Shown here: positions 22,079-32,130 of the stretch, piece by piece
How the letters are laid out: each line of letters opens with the position of its first letter
Numbering within the stretch: the stretch's first letter is position 1
Assembly (NCBI GenBank): GCA_973895155.1
Contig: OZ316896.1
Span: 23,498,001-23,562,000 of the forward strand
DNA: 64,000 nt
Direction: 5' to 3'
From: Marsupella aquatica
Taxonomy: Eukaryota; Marchantiophyta
Notes under the pieces: generated by a model
Told to the model about the DNA's origin: nothing
Database searches by the model: none
What the model saw: the letters and a program-made list of their open reading frames with translations, nothing else
Position numbers and translations under genes: made by a program

Positions 22079-24974
22079 TTAGCCGTTTCATCCAATTGGT
22101 CTACATCCTTTACTTCCTCCGGAATTGCAGCTAAAAAGGTGGATTCTATTGTAAAGCAGTCCTCGACCTCTTCGTCTTCTTCTTCCAAGTCACCTTCCAT
22201 TGGTTCTTGCCATAATCCGCTGGGGGTACCTCTGGTCCAAAGACACCTTCTTCGGTTAGGTTAGTGAGGCATTCTAACCAACGTACTTCATCGGCTGACT
22301 CCAGTCCACTGTCGTACCCATCTACTTCCCTTATGCTTTTCCTACGGTCATCCTTAGTGTCCCAGGATACTGTGATAGAGGGGGTCCCGAAAGTGAACTG
22401 CTTTTTACCCCAATCTTCTATTACCTCGGCTAGGTACAGCCATGGCCTACCAATCAATAGCCGGAATGACGTAGGGTTTACCGGCTTCATTACTACATAG
22501 TTAATGCTAAAGAAGATACCTCCTATCTCTGTCTTGATGCCGGTTAACACTCCCGTAGGAATGACCTGATATCCATTGGCCATGTTCAACACTCTTCCAG
22601 TCATCTCCGGTGTTAGACCCCACCCTTTTGCTGTTGAATCAATCATAATACATACCCCTGATCCTCCATCGATGGGTACCCGTAGTAATAATTCTCCTTG
22701 AATCATTAATGGTAATGCTGGGGCTCCTTGATCTTCTTCTATCATTAGTACGTCGGATCTGGTTGCTACCTTGGGTAATCTCGGCTTGCCGAGAATAGCC
22801 TTCCTTAATTGCTTCCGGAAGTACGGGCTATTTTTCAATAGTTGACCTACTGTTGCCGAGACTCTAGATTCTAGTACATCTTTAGCCAGGTCATAGGGAA
22901 CAATCGGCTTCTCCTCTGGTGGTGTTTCCTTGGATTCGGCCAGTTTTGCCACGCTAGTCTCCACAGCTGTTGGGTCTTCCGAAGCAAACAATGCTTTTGC
23001 TCGTTTTACATCTTTGGCAATGGCTTCGGTATTCTCCAGGGTTTCTAATTCTCTTAGTTGTTCCTTAACACTAGCCGTAACAGAGGGGTAGAACAACTTA
23101 GGATGATCTCGATTGAAGTCGCTATCTTGTGAAGGATTGGTTTCACTGGTGGGCTCATGGCTTACCTGTATTGCCGGAGCCCTCCCTTCTCCTTCTGTTG
23201 ATGTTGACGAAGAGTCGATCCTTTCCTCCGTAACCTTCCCTTTATTTTTGGCCAGCCCATCCCACCTTTCCTTCCTTCTGGTAGATCGAGTAGAGACCCG
23301 GTAGCAATCATGATCTAAATCCTCCTCTGAGAAGGTTGATAGGGCTTCGGCCTCATCATCAGATGGTACGAACTCTGCCTCGGCATCCTCTTGCCATCCT
23401 AGTTCGATGTGGTTGATTTGAACTCCTCCGGGGGTAGTACCTGGCGGTAAGATCTTGATCGGCAAAAGCTTATGATTTGCGGCCAGGGCTGCCAACCAAG
23501 TAGGACATTGCCCTAGCATATGACCTTCCTGTCGGCATCCCATACATAGCTGAGCTGGTTGTCCATCACCCTGTTTGCGTGCATTCGGGCATTCTCTAGC
23601 AAAATGGCCAGGTTGACCACAATTATAGCACGCCGCAAATCTTTGCACATTCGGCCTAGGAGGTACTGACGGGTTCTGAATAATCCGAGGATACATCTCT
23701 CCTGGATTGTTCCTTAACCCTGACCACAGAGATGCAGGTCTGTTGGATAGGTCTCGTGCTCCAACCTCACTGATGCCGAAAACACTATCAGCGGCATCTC
23801 CTAAAAAGTACTCTACTTCTCCCTGACATGGTCTGATCTCGGCCACATGCCGAACATGATTAGTATTAAGCTTAGGACACGCATCTTTATGGTGTCCGGT
23901 TTTATAACATAAGGCACACCATACAAAGCTATCCTCCTGTACTACCTTCTTCTTTGGTTTTACCTCTGCAATGATAGCCTTAAGTTGCTCGGTAAGGGCT
24001 ACGATGTTATCTGGTGGCTTAGCCTCCATCTTGACTTTCATCTTCCCTCTCCTTCTGCCCTTCCTTTTCCTAGTTTTTTCTTCTTCAGAACTAGAAGATG
24101 ACTCACTCTTGCTACTCCCACTATCCGAGCTTGACTTATCACTTCTAGACTTCTTGGAATGTTTCTTCTTCTTATCTTTTTTCTTATGGGGTGATCCCTC
24201 CTCTGATGAGGAACTCTCAGACTTAAGCTGTTTCTTCCGGCTTGTGATATCTGCATTAATGTATAATTGAATATCCTTAATTGCTTCGGCTAAAGTCTCC
24301 GGGTTCTCCTTCCTAATTGCAAAACTCATCTTCTGTGGCAAAGCATTCACCAACCATTGAAGTTGCATACCTTCAGATGCATTGGTCTTTGTACGTCTTA
24401 CCAGTTTCTGAAAGCGTTGCAAGAACTTCCTGAAGGATTTGTTCTCCTTGAACCGAAGTTGTCCCAACTTCAGCACTGCTAGTTCTGAAGTTCCAATGGG
24501 TCGAAACTCCTTAACAAAGAGTGTTTTGAAGATATCCCAGATGGCTTGATCTTCCACATCTAATGCTCTGTACCAAGGCCTAGCCTCACCCTTGAACAGG
24601 CCGGGAAGAATCTGCATCTTGATGGCCGATTCTCCATTTGCTGCAGCGGTTCCCTCGAAATCATCCAACCATTCGTCTGGATCCTCATCTCCTCTCCCAT
24701 GAAATGCCTTGTAATGTATGCGCGACCGCTGGCTCAATCTGGTCCCTGACCTCTCGTCTGGTCGTGCCTCTGGTTCCCCCATGTCGGTTGTAGACTCACT
24801 TCTCCTTACCGACTCTTCTTCTGGTATGTCTTCTTCGACGCCACTTCCAGTTTCGGAGCTACCAGCTCTTTATGCCCCTCTCAGTCGCTGTGTATCATGC
24901 CACCCGGCGAGCTGCTGCAGTCGAGCTCTCTCCCGTTGAATCACTCTTTCTTCCCTCGGCGTAAGGTCAGTCAT
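21985..24974 (-). pseudogene. Copy C gag-protease with nonsense and frameshift
   Basis: The normal gag ATG is at 24974, but codon 35 is TAA (24870-24872) where copies A and B read GAA. An in-frame ATG at 24782 opens the next 878 codons. Capsid domain, basic Ser/Lys-rich region, three CCHC knuckles and protease motif are all present. One G is missing from a G run near 22227, shifting the frame so the last part (22200-21985) lies in another frame. Thus all three gag-pol copies are defective, each by different lesions. Confidence 0.9.
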
Positions 24975-25021
24975 TACCTACGCTTCCGTTCTAACTTCAT
25001 ATCTCACGGCTTAAGAAATGC

Positions 25022-25039
25022 CCCCTCCATCTAGCGCCA
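25022..25039 (-). promoter_or_regulatory. Copy C primer binding site
   Basis: TGGCGCTAGATGGAGGGG lies four bases after the end of LTR C, as in copies A and B. Confidence 0.8.
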
Positions 25040-25964
25040 AAAATGTGGTGCGTCCCATGGCTCCCTAAACCCAAGAAACCCCCCAGCTCAAGCCGATTCC
25101 CGCAGGTTTCGTGCTTGGCGAGGCCGTTTCCGCGGCTTAGCGGCATGGGACGCTGCTAACCTTCTACTACTACTATTAACATTTTACACACATATACTGG
25201 ACAGATCCTTCATCGGGTCATGAGATACGTAGCCGGCCTAATATAGGCCTTTCCCTGTCTTCCCCTGTCTTCCCCTCCGTCTTGTTAGGTATGTTTGGAT
25301 TCCGCCGCCGGAATGATCCCCAATAGGCTTGGTTAAGCCGCTAAGACCTCTCTCAGCTCGACACATCCAACTCTCACTCCCCTGCTTACTTTCCTTCCTT
25401 CTGTTGATGTGGGCACTCTTCACACAAGTTAATGCGACACACAAATAGCAAAATGACTCATTCTGACTGAGTCATACCATGCACTTGCCATACAAACAGT
25501 ACATCTCATACACAAGTTCTGCGAACTAAGCCGTGAGGCCAACTCTATTCAGCTCTTAGGCATGAGGAAACATGAATATACACAAGGGTCACTGTATGAC
25601 TAACCGAGAGCTTCTCATACTACTTGATCCCAGCCCGGCTGGTGCAAACTAAAAACTTGCTAAAGAAGAGGCCCTGAGCTCCCCGCTGCCCAGGTACTTA
25701 TCCTGGTAGTGGATCCGCCATTCTTTGCATCGTAAGCCTAATCTACCTGACAGTAATCTACTTGCCCGAATCTACCTATGTACAGCAAGGCAGGAACACA
25801 AGTGTTGCTCCTACCAGTGGAACCGCAATCTCACTAAGCTAAGTGTCAGGGCCGCTCCTGGTTCTAATCCTAATCCTAAACGTGGAGATCCGCGCCCGCC
25901 CTGCCCACTCACGCCTCCTCCCTCCACGTCCGCCCTCCCTAAAAGGAACGGCGCCCTTGCACCG

Positions 25965-28900
25965 TCACGACACCGGTGGTGGATCCTCAATGGACGCCCC
26001 CAACACTTCCTCCTCAGCCACTGCCGTTGGCCCGCCTACTGACAGATTACCTGCCCTTGACCGAGTCAACTCTCCCTCGGCCTGACTGGGTCCACCTTCG
26101 GCTTCAGCCTCGACACCGGCCTCGGCAATACCCACGGCTTCGGCCTCAGCCACTCCCACGGCTTCGGCTTCAGCCACTCCCTCGGCTTCGGCTTCAGCCA
26201 CTCCCTCGGCTTCGGCCTCCCCTTCCCCTAGGGTAGTTGGATCCTTAGCCGTGACCCTGTCTGGGGTCGGTGCTGGGTCTACCTCCTTGATCACCACGGC
26301 CTGTGAAGTCGTATTACTCCTTGACCCTGAAGGTTTCCGCTTCTTCTTCGTTGGTGGCTCGGCAGCTGGTCCCTTCCCCTTCCCACTTACTTCCGGCACT
26401 GGTGCAGGTGCCGCGGCTTGTCCTTCGGCAATTACCACCCCTGGTAACTGGTTTGTCCCAACGGGAGATGGACGTGCTGCAGCTAAGCATTTAAATACTG
26501 CGGCTTGTTTCTTCAGCCGCTCTGTTTGGTTGTCGGCCCGCCGCTGTAGGTTCTCCATCTTCCTCGTGATTTCCTCCAACTCCTCTTGGGTTTCATCCAG
26601 GTCCTTACGTGCCCCCTCCAGCTCGTTTTTGGCCTCCTCCTGCTCCCTGTGGGCTTCCTCCAATTCCTTCTTCAAGGTAGCCCTCTCCTCCCGGGTTGCT
26701 CTTAGCTCCTTGTCGAGCTCTGCAATGATGACAGACTCCATCTGGTTCATCTTGGCGTAAGTCTGTTCGAGCATCTCGTCCTTCTCCCTTAGGTCGGCCT
26801 TGAAGCTGGCCGTCAGGGACGCAAGCTCCTGCTGCAGCGCCATAATCCCTTGATAGGATTTCCCTAACTCGGCCTCCTTCTGCTCAAGGGCTCCGCGGAT
26901 TTTCTCGAGCTCCCCTTTCAACGCCCATTCCTTTCTTTGGGTCTCCGCCATGGCCCGGCTGTTGGCTGTTATGTGGGCCTCCTCTGTATTCTTCAGCTCT
27001 TGCTTCCACTTCTCCCTCTCTTTGATCGTGTCGGCCAACTCTTCCTGCGTCTGAGTCAGTTTATCCTTGATATTCTGATTATCAGCCTGCGCGGTGTCCA
27101 ACTGCCCCTGCATGATGTTCAGCTCATGTCGTTTAATCCGCAGTTCATCTTGGGCTTTCTTGGCCGCCCTTAGATCTTCAATCTCGGCTTCCATCCTCCT
27201 AAGCTGCCGAATGACCTCGTCCTTCTTGCTTCTCTCTAAAGCCACCGCTTCTTCTAATTGGTGCTTCTCCAACTGCTCCCTATGGAAAAAGGGTCCTACC
27301 TCCAACTCCTCTCCAAAGATGCCGAGCGCAAGTTCCCCACACATCTCACCATACTCCATGGCTCTATTCTTAGCGTAGGTGGAGTAAGTAGAAGTGATCG
27401 GCATCGCCCATCGTGGCCTCTGCTCCCAAGCCGTCCTGCGGATCTCTTCAATCGTGGCTAGAGGTTTGCTTCCTTTTTCGGCTAGCCGCCTGATGTCCTC
27501 CGGCCAATCTCCTCCTGGTAAATCCTTTTCCTTAGCCAGGGCGGCCTCCTCCTCCTGCTTGATTCGCTCCTGAAATTCCTGCACCGTCTGTTTTATGCCG
27601 TCGAAGCTCGGGGGAGCAACATCTGGTGGGGGAGACTCAGGGCTACTCTGCTGGTTGGGGTCCCCTCGCACTACCCTTGGAAGTGTGGGGACAAACCGGC
27701 CACAGGTCCTTACTCCTGGAACGTGATGGTCCGACCCATAGCCGGAATTATCATGGCTGCAGTCCTCCACTGCCTCCTCTACCTCTTGGACGTCCGGCTT
27801 CTCCCTCTCCTCTTCGTCGGTAGGAGCTTCAGGCAATTCTGCCTCAGATTCGGAGCTTGAGGTTCCCACGTACATTCGAACACCTGGCTTGGATTCCGGC
27901 CTGATTCTCTCCTTGTCTCCAGCAAAGGGGTTTTCTCTTGTGAGCCGGTGTAGGCCTACCTCTGTAGTAGTGTCCTGCATTGTTGTCGTTGCCGTTGTTG
28001 TTGCCGATGCCAATTTCTTTTCTTTCTCCAGTAGTTTCAGCAGACTCTGCATGCCTGGTTGCTGCATCGGCAAGTCCTCCTTCCTGGGCCTAAACACCTG
28101 CTCGATCGTAGGACTAACAGGTGGTTGAGGCTTCTCAGCCAACGGCCTCGGCGTTGGAGCTTCCTCGGGTGCCCTTACCTGCAGGGGAAGTACCGGGGCA
28201 AAAGTCTGACCTCTGGCATACCGGCACAACAGCGGCATGTGATAGCCAAGCCGCGACACGCTCCCCATGCCGATTACCTGCTGCTCCTCCTTTAAGATCT
28301 TCTTCAATTGGTTGAGGAGGTACCCGTTGTAGTCCCGGCTTGGGTCTGGCCTTTCTGCCAGATAGACCTGTGCCTTGCCGATCTCTGCCCTCGGCAAGTT
28401 ACAATGCATGGTCACCCGCAAGAAGTCGATCATCTCTCCTATGTGCGGGTTGGTGCAGGTGTTCCGGAAGAAGCCATTCTTCGTTGATGGCCCGGGGAAC
28501 GACCGGAACTCCTTGTCAGGCAAGGTCTTCCTGGTATCAACTTTGGTCTTATTGCCTATCGGCAGGCCAAACACTTCGGCAATTACCTTGGGAGTAAGAT
28601 AGAAATCCTTCCCATATATCCTCGTGCAATTGGTCTCGGGTTCCCATGACCCCACGAATTCTAATAGGTCCGACTCCGGTACCTCCGGCTTCAGCCATGG
28701 TAATCTTACAAAGGCCTCCAAGCCGGATCCGGCCATGAAGCCTTGGTACTTCTTGGTCTGCATGGCCGTAAAGCATGCATCCTCCTCCCGTGCAAAATGT
28801 AGTTGCACCTCCACCGGTAGGGTTGCCGCCCAGCCCTTCCAGGTGTCATCCCTGGTTGGAATGGCCTTGATGGGATCGACCTCCTCCTCTTCGGCTTCTC

Positions 28901-29354
28901 CCTGCCTCCTACTCTGCTGCTCGGCTGGCTTCTTTGGTGCCGCCGACCTCGTTCTTTTTGCCGGGGTGGCTTCATCGTTGACGGCTCCCTTCCTCTTCAT
29001 CTCTGCTGCCGTGGAGGTTTCTCCTAGCACCGTTGCCTGGGTCCACCTTTCTGTGCTACCCTTTAATTCCCAGTGTATGTCGTTGCAGTTCTTGACGGCC
29101 TCTCGGATGCCGACGACGCTGTCTTTGCAAAACAGAAGATCGTCGAGTTGATTGGAAGTAGGCGTCCACAGGAACTCGTCCTTGATGAGTTCGCCTCCTA
29201 AGAAAGCCGTCTTCTGCAGCTCCCACAATCGAGCGAGCTCCTGCCGTTCTCGAGCTGCCCTTTCTGATTCCTCGTCCTCGTAAGTCTTGATGTACTCAGT
29301 TGCCCGTTCGAACAGGCATCCCCAGAAATGTACCGCTTGATTGACGTTGCTCAT
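25965..29354 (-). CDS. LTR-encoded 1129-residue protein, intact copy
   Basis: The complete ORF lies wholly inside LTR C on the gag-pol strand. I see no retroviral enzyme motif. Residues about 1-130 are charged and include HFWGCLFERATEY. A basic patch (PAKRTR) lies near 140. Residues about 170-400 include FVGSWEPETN and YGKDFYLTPKVIAEVFGLP, which recall the 'putative plant transposon protein' domain (Pfam Transposase_32). This is a weak match by eye. Residues about 410-600 are Pro- and Glu-rich. Residues about 680-985 form a long heptad-type coiled coil. A second basic patch KKKRK lies near 1000, then Ala/Glu decapeptide-like repeats (four units, against three in copies A and B). Two basic patches suggest nuclear entry, which is inference. 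The function is unknown. Start chosen: first ATG after an in-frame stop. Confidence 0.85.
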   Translation of the reverse strand: MSNVNQAVHFWGCLFERATEYIKTYEDEESERAARERQELARLWELQKTAFLGGELIKDEFLWTPTSNQLDDLLFCKDSVVGIREAVKNCNDIHWELKGSTERWTQATVLGETSTAAEMKRKGAVNDEATPAKRTRSAAPKKPAEQQSRRQGEAEEEEVDPIKAIPTRDDTWKGWAATLPVEVQLHFAREEDACFTAMQTKKYQGFMAGSGLEAFVRLPWLKPEVPESDLLEFVGSWEPETNCTRIYGKDFYLTPKVIAEVFGLPIGNKTKVDTRKTLPDKEFRSFPGPSTKNGFFRNTCTNPHIGEMIDFLRVTMHCNLPRAEIGKAQVYLAERPDPSRDYNGYLLNQLKKILKEEQQVIGMGSVSRLGYHMPLLCRYARGQTFAPVLPLQVRAPEEAPTPRPLAEKPQPPVSPTIEQVFRPRKEDLPMQQPGMQSLLKLLEKEKKLASATTTATTTMQDTTTEVGLHRLTRENPFAGDKERIRPESKPGVRMYVGTSSSESEAELPEAPTDEEEREKPDVQEVEEAVEDCSHDNSGYGSDHHVPGVRTCGRFVPTLPRVVRGDPNQQSSPESPPPDVAPPSFDGIKQTVQEFQERIKQEEEAALAKEKDLPGGDWPEDIRRLAEKGSKPLATIEEIRRTAWEQRPRWAMPITSTYSTYAKNRAMEYGEMCGELALGIFGEELEVGPFFHREQLEKHQLEEAVALERSKKDEVIRQLRRMEAEIEDLRAAKKAQDELRIKRHELNIMQGQLDTAQADNQNIKDKLTQTQEELADTIKEREKWKQELKNTEEAHITANSRAMAETQRKEWALKGELEKIRGALEQKEAELGKSYQGIMALQQELASLTASFKADLREKDEMLEQTYAKMNQMESVIIAELDKELRATREERATLKKELEEAHREQEEAKNELEGARKDLDETQEELEEITRKMENLQRRADNQTERLKKQAAVFKCLAAARPSPVGTNQLPGVVIAEGQAAAPAPVPEVSGKGKGPAAEPPTKKKRKPSGSRSNTTSQAVVIKEVDPAPTPDRVTAKDPTTLGEGEAEAEGVAEAEAEGVAEAEAVGVAEAEAVGIAEAGVEAEAEGGPSQAEGELTRSRAGNLSVGGPTAVAEEEVLGASIEDPPPVS

Positions 29355-29360
29355 ACCCTC

Positions 29361-29651
29361 CTAAGGTTGATCGTCGGTATCTACTCTCTCCCCGAGTGCT
29401 TGCCTAAGCAGCTGACAGTAGTTGGCCTCCCGTAGTCGTCTGCCTAGTTCGTGCTCGCAAATGAGCCACCATCTCCTGCAAGCGCTCCTTACCCCTCTCC
29501 TTTGCCGGTCCTTCTTCCCGTTGATCCTTCCTAGCCGCCGACGCTTAACGCGCCCTAACCCTAATCGGGTTTTCACCCTTAGCCTTACCTCCGGCCTCGG
29601 CCCGGGTTCCATGGTTGCCCCTAATTGTTTATATTTTCCTTGTTTTGTCAC
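29361..29651 (-). CDS. Small upstream ORF in the LTR leader, in frame with the large ORF
   Basis: This is 96 codons from ATG 29651, separated from the 1129-codon ORF by only one TAG at 29361-29363 in the same frame. It is rich in Arg and Lys (for example RVKRRRLGRINGKKDRQRR). In LTRs A and B the TAG is instead a sense codon, but they have another TAG about 50 codons earlier (9513 in A), as does the solo LTR. Only the inverted fragment at 20228-20499 is open throughout. It may be a regulatory upstream ORF, an occasional N-terminal extension, or non-coding leader. Confidence 0.3.
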   Translation of the reverse strand: MTKQGKYKQLGATMEPGPRPEVRLRVKTRLGLGRVKRRRLGRINGKKDRQRRGVRSACRRWWLICEHELGRRLREANYCQLLRQALGERVDTDDQP

Positions 29652-29727
29652 TATACTAAGGTGTTCCTAGGGTGCCTTCCTGCTTTACCCACTTAACCGG
29701 CCGAGTGATTCCTGTCTAGGCATCACA

Positions 29728-29965
29728 GTCATCATGATATGTCATCTCGGAGAGCCTCTTCGACATGGGTCCTGACCTGACATGTCATCTCGGAGAGCCT
29801 CTCTGACATGGGTGTCGTCATGACATGTCATCTCGGAGAGCCTCTCTGACATGGGTCCCGACCTGACATGTCATCTTGGAGAGCCTCTCCGACTTAAGTC
29901 CCAATTTGACATGTCATGTCAGAGAGCTTCTTTGACATGTCCCAACTTGAGACTGACCTGAGATG
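29728..29965. repeat. 43-bp palindromic minisatellite
   Basis: About five units with a 43-bp period (CATCTCGG starts at 29743, 29786, 29829, with variants at 29872 and 29915). Each holds an imperfect palindrome with core CTCGGAGAG-CC-TCTCTGA, flanked by ACATGTCA and TGACATGG. The outermost unit is cut by LTR C, so the tract once continued further left. The core is shared with the palindromes at 31837-32130, 33528-33554, 34497-34721 and 39490-39715. Confidence 0.85.
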
Positions 29966-30780
29966 TCACGCGGGTACTGTATATTTTTTGGAATCAAATC
30001 CGGTCGTTGAACAATCTCACTCATTAATACCAAGTAATGATAGGAAATCTTATCTGGTCTGGAATCAATATACCAAGGACATTATGGCGTGAAGGGGTAA
30101 TAATGATGAAAGCATCTGTACAGGTACTTGAGTGTTGCAACTCTGACATGAGTCAAATCCGGGCATTCATCATTATCAGAGTACGAGTACGAAGAAGCCA
30201 ATAACCGGCTAACATGTCAACTTCCTCCCATGGCCCCTACCACCTGTAATGAATGAGTGGCCCCATAGATCTCCCGTTGCTTGGATGGGACTCGACCTGC
30301 GTGACGGCGGTAGTGAATTCAGTTATGATGCCCCTAGATCTTTTGTTGCCTAATGATGATGATTAATCCACCCTTGTCCCCTCCGTCTCTCGCCTTTGCT
30401 TCTTAGATGGACTATGGCTATCATTTGATTATCTTTTGCTCTAAGCTCCTGAGCGTGCAAGTGCAGGTGCGTCTGCGAATTTGGCTCTCGGTGCGATTCA
30501 GTGCGCCTTAGTTGTTTTGCAATCTTGCCCTCCCCGCGCGCTGTGCCTATGTGCCTTAGTTGCAGTCAATTGAGTGTGCCTTACTTGCTGTGCGATCTTT
30601 CCCTCTCCGCGCATTGTAGATTGAGCTCAGGTGTGGTGCAAGTGCGAGTGCGCTATAGATTTTGCTGAGGTTTAGGGTGCAAGTGTGGTGCAATCAAGAG
30701 TTGTGTGAGTGCGTTTGTGGATTGAGTTCTCGATGCGATTGAGTGCGCTGAGAGGTTTAGGAAGCAGTGCGATTGAGTGT
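29966..30780. other. Non-coding stretch
   Basis: I see no gene here. The last 250 bases become rich in GTGCGA and GTGCAAGTG words that grade into the 56-bp repeat. It may hold the promoter of the 31093 gene, but no motif stands out. Confidence 0.6.
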
Positions 30781-31060
30781 TGAGCTATGGGCGGTGCGAG
30801 TGCAAGTGTTGTGCGACTGCCAATGATTGAGTGCTGTGAGCTATGGGCGGTGCGAGTGCAAGTGCTGTGCGACTGCCAGTGATTGAGTGCTGAGAGCTGT
30901 GGGCGGTGTGAGTGCAAGTGCTGTGCGACTGCCAGTGATTGGCTGCTGAGAGCTGTGGGCGGTGTGAGTGCAAGTGCTGTGCGACTACCGATGACTAAGC
31001 TGGTGCAATTCAGCTGCGGGCAGTGCAAGTGCTGTGCGATTCAAGTTGCGCTTGTGCGAT
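30781..31060. repeat. 56-bp minisatellite upstream of the 31093 gene
   Basis: Four units with a strict 56-bp period begin GGGCGG at 30789, 30845, 30901 and 30957. A partial fifth unit begins near 31017. The unit is rich in GTGCGA and GTGCAAGTG. It ends about 35 bases before the ATG at 31093 and so probably lies in the 5' leader or promoter. Confidence 0.85.
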
Positions 31061-31836
31061 TTAGTAGTTGTTGAGAGAAACTTGCTCTAAAAATGACATC
31101 AAAGAGGAAACAACCTGCTCCCTCTCCTTCATTGTCTGGTCGACAGACCAGATCAAAGACTGGAGACAACACCAGTAGTGGTCGGGAAACTCACACAATG
31201 AAGAAGCTGGAGCCGAAGGTTCTCAACTTTGAAAATGTGTCTGCTGAGCGTTTGAACAAGGGTGCTTTTGAAGGGATTGTTGGGGAGTACCTGGTTTCAT
31301 TTGGAGCTGAACCAAACGGTAAGCCCAGAGAGCCACCTCGGATTTCGCTATGCCGTTTGATGACCATGGAGGCAGTTCGGACTCTCCAACAGAGCTCCAT
31401 CCTCAAGATGAAGAAGGACTTGGTGAAGAATGGGTATGTGGATAAGTTTTTAGAATTCCACATATCAGAGACCGATGCACATAACGCCACCCATTTGATG
31501 TCTGAATTTTCCGCGGATTGGGACCCTCTATGGGAACAAGCTAACGCTAAATTTGAGATGGAATGTGATGAGTACAAGGAGTTTCACGTTTTGAAGGGGA
31601 AGATGTTTTGGGTGTTTGATGGGAATCATCGCCTCAATGCGTGGAGACAAGTGGCTGAAGAGTATACTCACAAGGAAAAGTACCATCCTTGCGTGAGGTT
31701 CTCTCTTCTACAGCCTGGAAAATAAGGATTCAGGAAGATTTAGCAGGCAATGCACGGCCTGAATGCATAAGTTTCCGCCACCTTGGTTTTTGGTTGTTCT
31801 TGTATTTGTTGTTCTTTTGCACCTAGACAGACAATG

Positions 31837-32130
31837 CTATCTTGGAGAGGCTCTCCGAGATAGATAGATACATACATAGAATGTTTGGCCCTAAAATGCT
31901 ATCTCGGAGAGGCTCTCTGAGATAGATAGGTAGATACATAGAAAGATAGATAGAACAGCGATGCCTTCTCGGAGAGGTTCTTCGAGATAGGTAAGATTGA
32001 TCATATCTCGGAGAGCCTCTCTGAGATATCACTGCATTCTCAAACAGCGATGCCTTCTCCGAGAGCCTCTCTGAGATAGTTAAGATTGATCCCTTCTTGG
32101 AGAGCCTCTCCGAGATATCATTGCCTTCTC
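31837..32130. repeat. Six palindromes in intron 1 of the 31093 gene
   Basis: Palindromes of 24-27 bases recur at about 31837-31863, 31899-31925, 31975, 32002, 32052 and 32093, 30-60 bases apart. Each is CTATCTCGGAGAG (or a close variant), one or two bases, then its reverse complement. Short GATAGATA-type runs separate some of them. All lie inside the predicted intron. Confidence 0.85.

Larger units (their letters stand above)
1..29727 (-). mobile_element. Tandem array of a giant-LTR Ty3/gypsy retrotransposon
   Basis: Three internal regions and three LTRs of one family lie head to tail, all coding on the minus strand. Copies A and B are offset by 10,709 bp at gag and LTR. The offset is 10,283 at RNase H because each copy has its own deletions: 175 bp in B, and 31, 569 and 1 bp in A. 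Units share LTRs (LTR-int-LTR-int), the layout expected from unequal recombination between LTRs rather than independent insertions. The array ends at 29727 inside a 43-bp minisatellite, so the neighbouring GTCAT (29728-29732) is a candidate target duplication. The other end lies outside the window. The domain order PR-RT-RH-INT is that of Ty3/gypsy (Metaviridae), and no chromodomain is visible after integrase. Confidence 0.95.
25044..29727 (-). repeat. LTR C (4684 bp), complete, 5' LTR of the array
   Basis: It starts TGTGATGCC at 29727 and ends CACCACA at 25044 on the minus strand. It is slightly longer than LTR A because of an extra repeat unit in the ORF tail. A TATA-like AAAATATAAAC lies near 29633, about 280 bases before the ORF start, so the ORF could be driven from this LTR itself. 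The region 25044-25964 after the ORF has no ORF but holds the bZIP palindrome (25453-25475) and the TATA-like motif. Its outer edge lies within a 43-bp minisatellite. Confidence 0.95.

Noticed and set aside
1-29727. Array explained as a simple segmental duplication
   Set aside because: Units share LTRs and the repeat period equals one internal region plus one LTR, which fits LTR-LTR recombination better.
29728-29965. CRISPR-like array of palindromic repeats
   Set aside because: The repeats are contiguous or irregularly spaced without unique spacers, the DNA is plant nuclear, and no cas gene is present.
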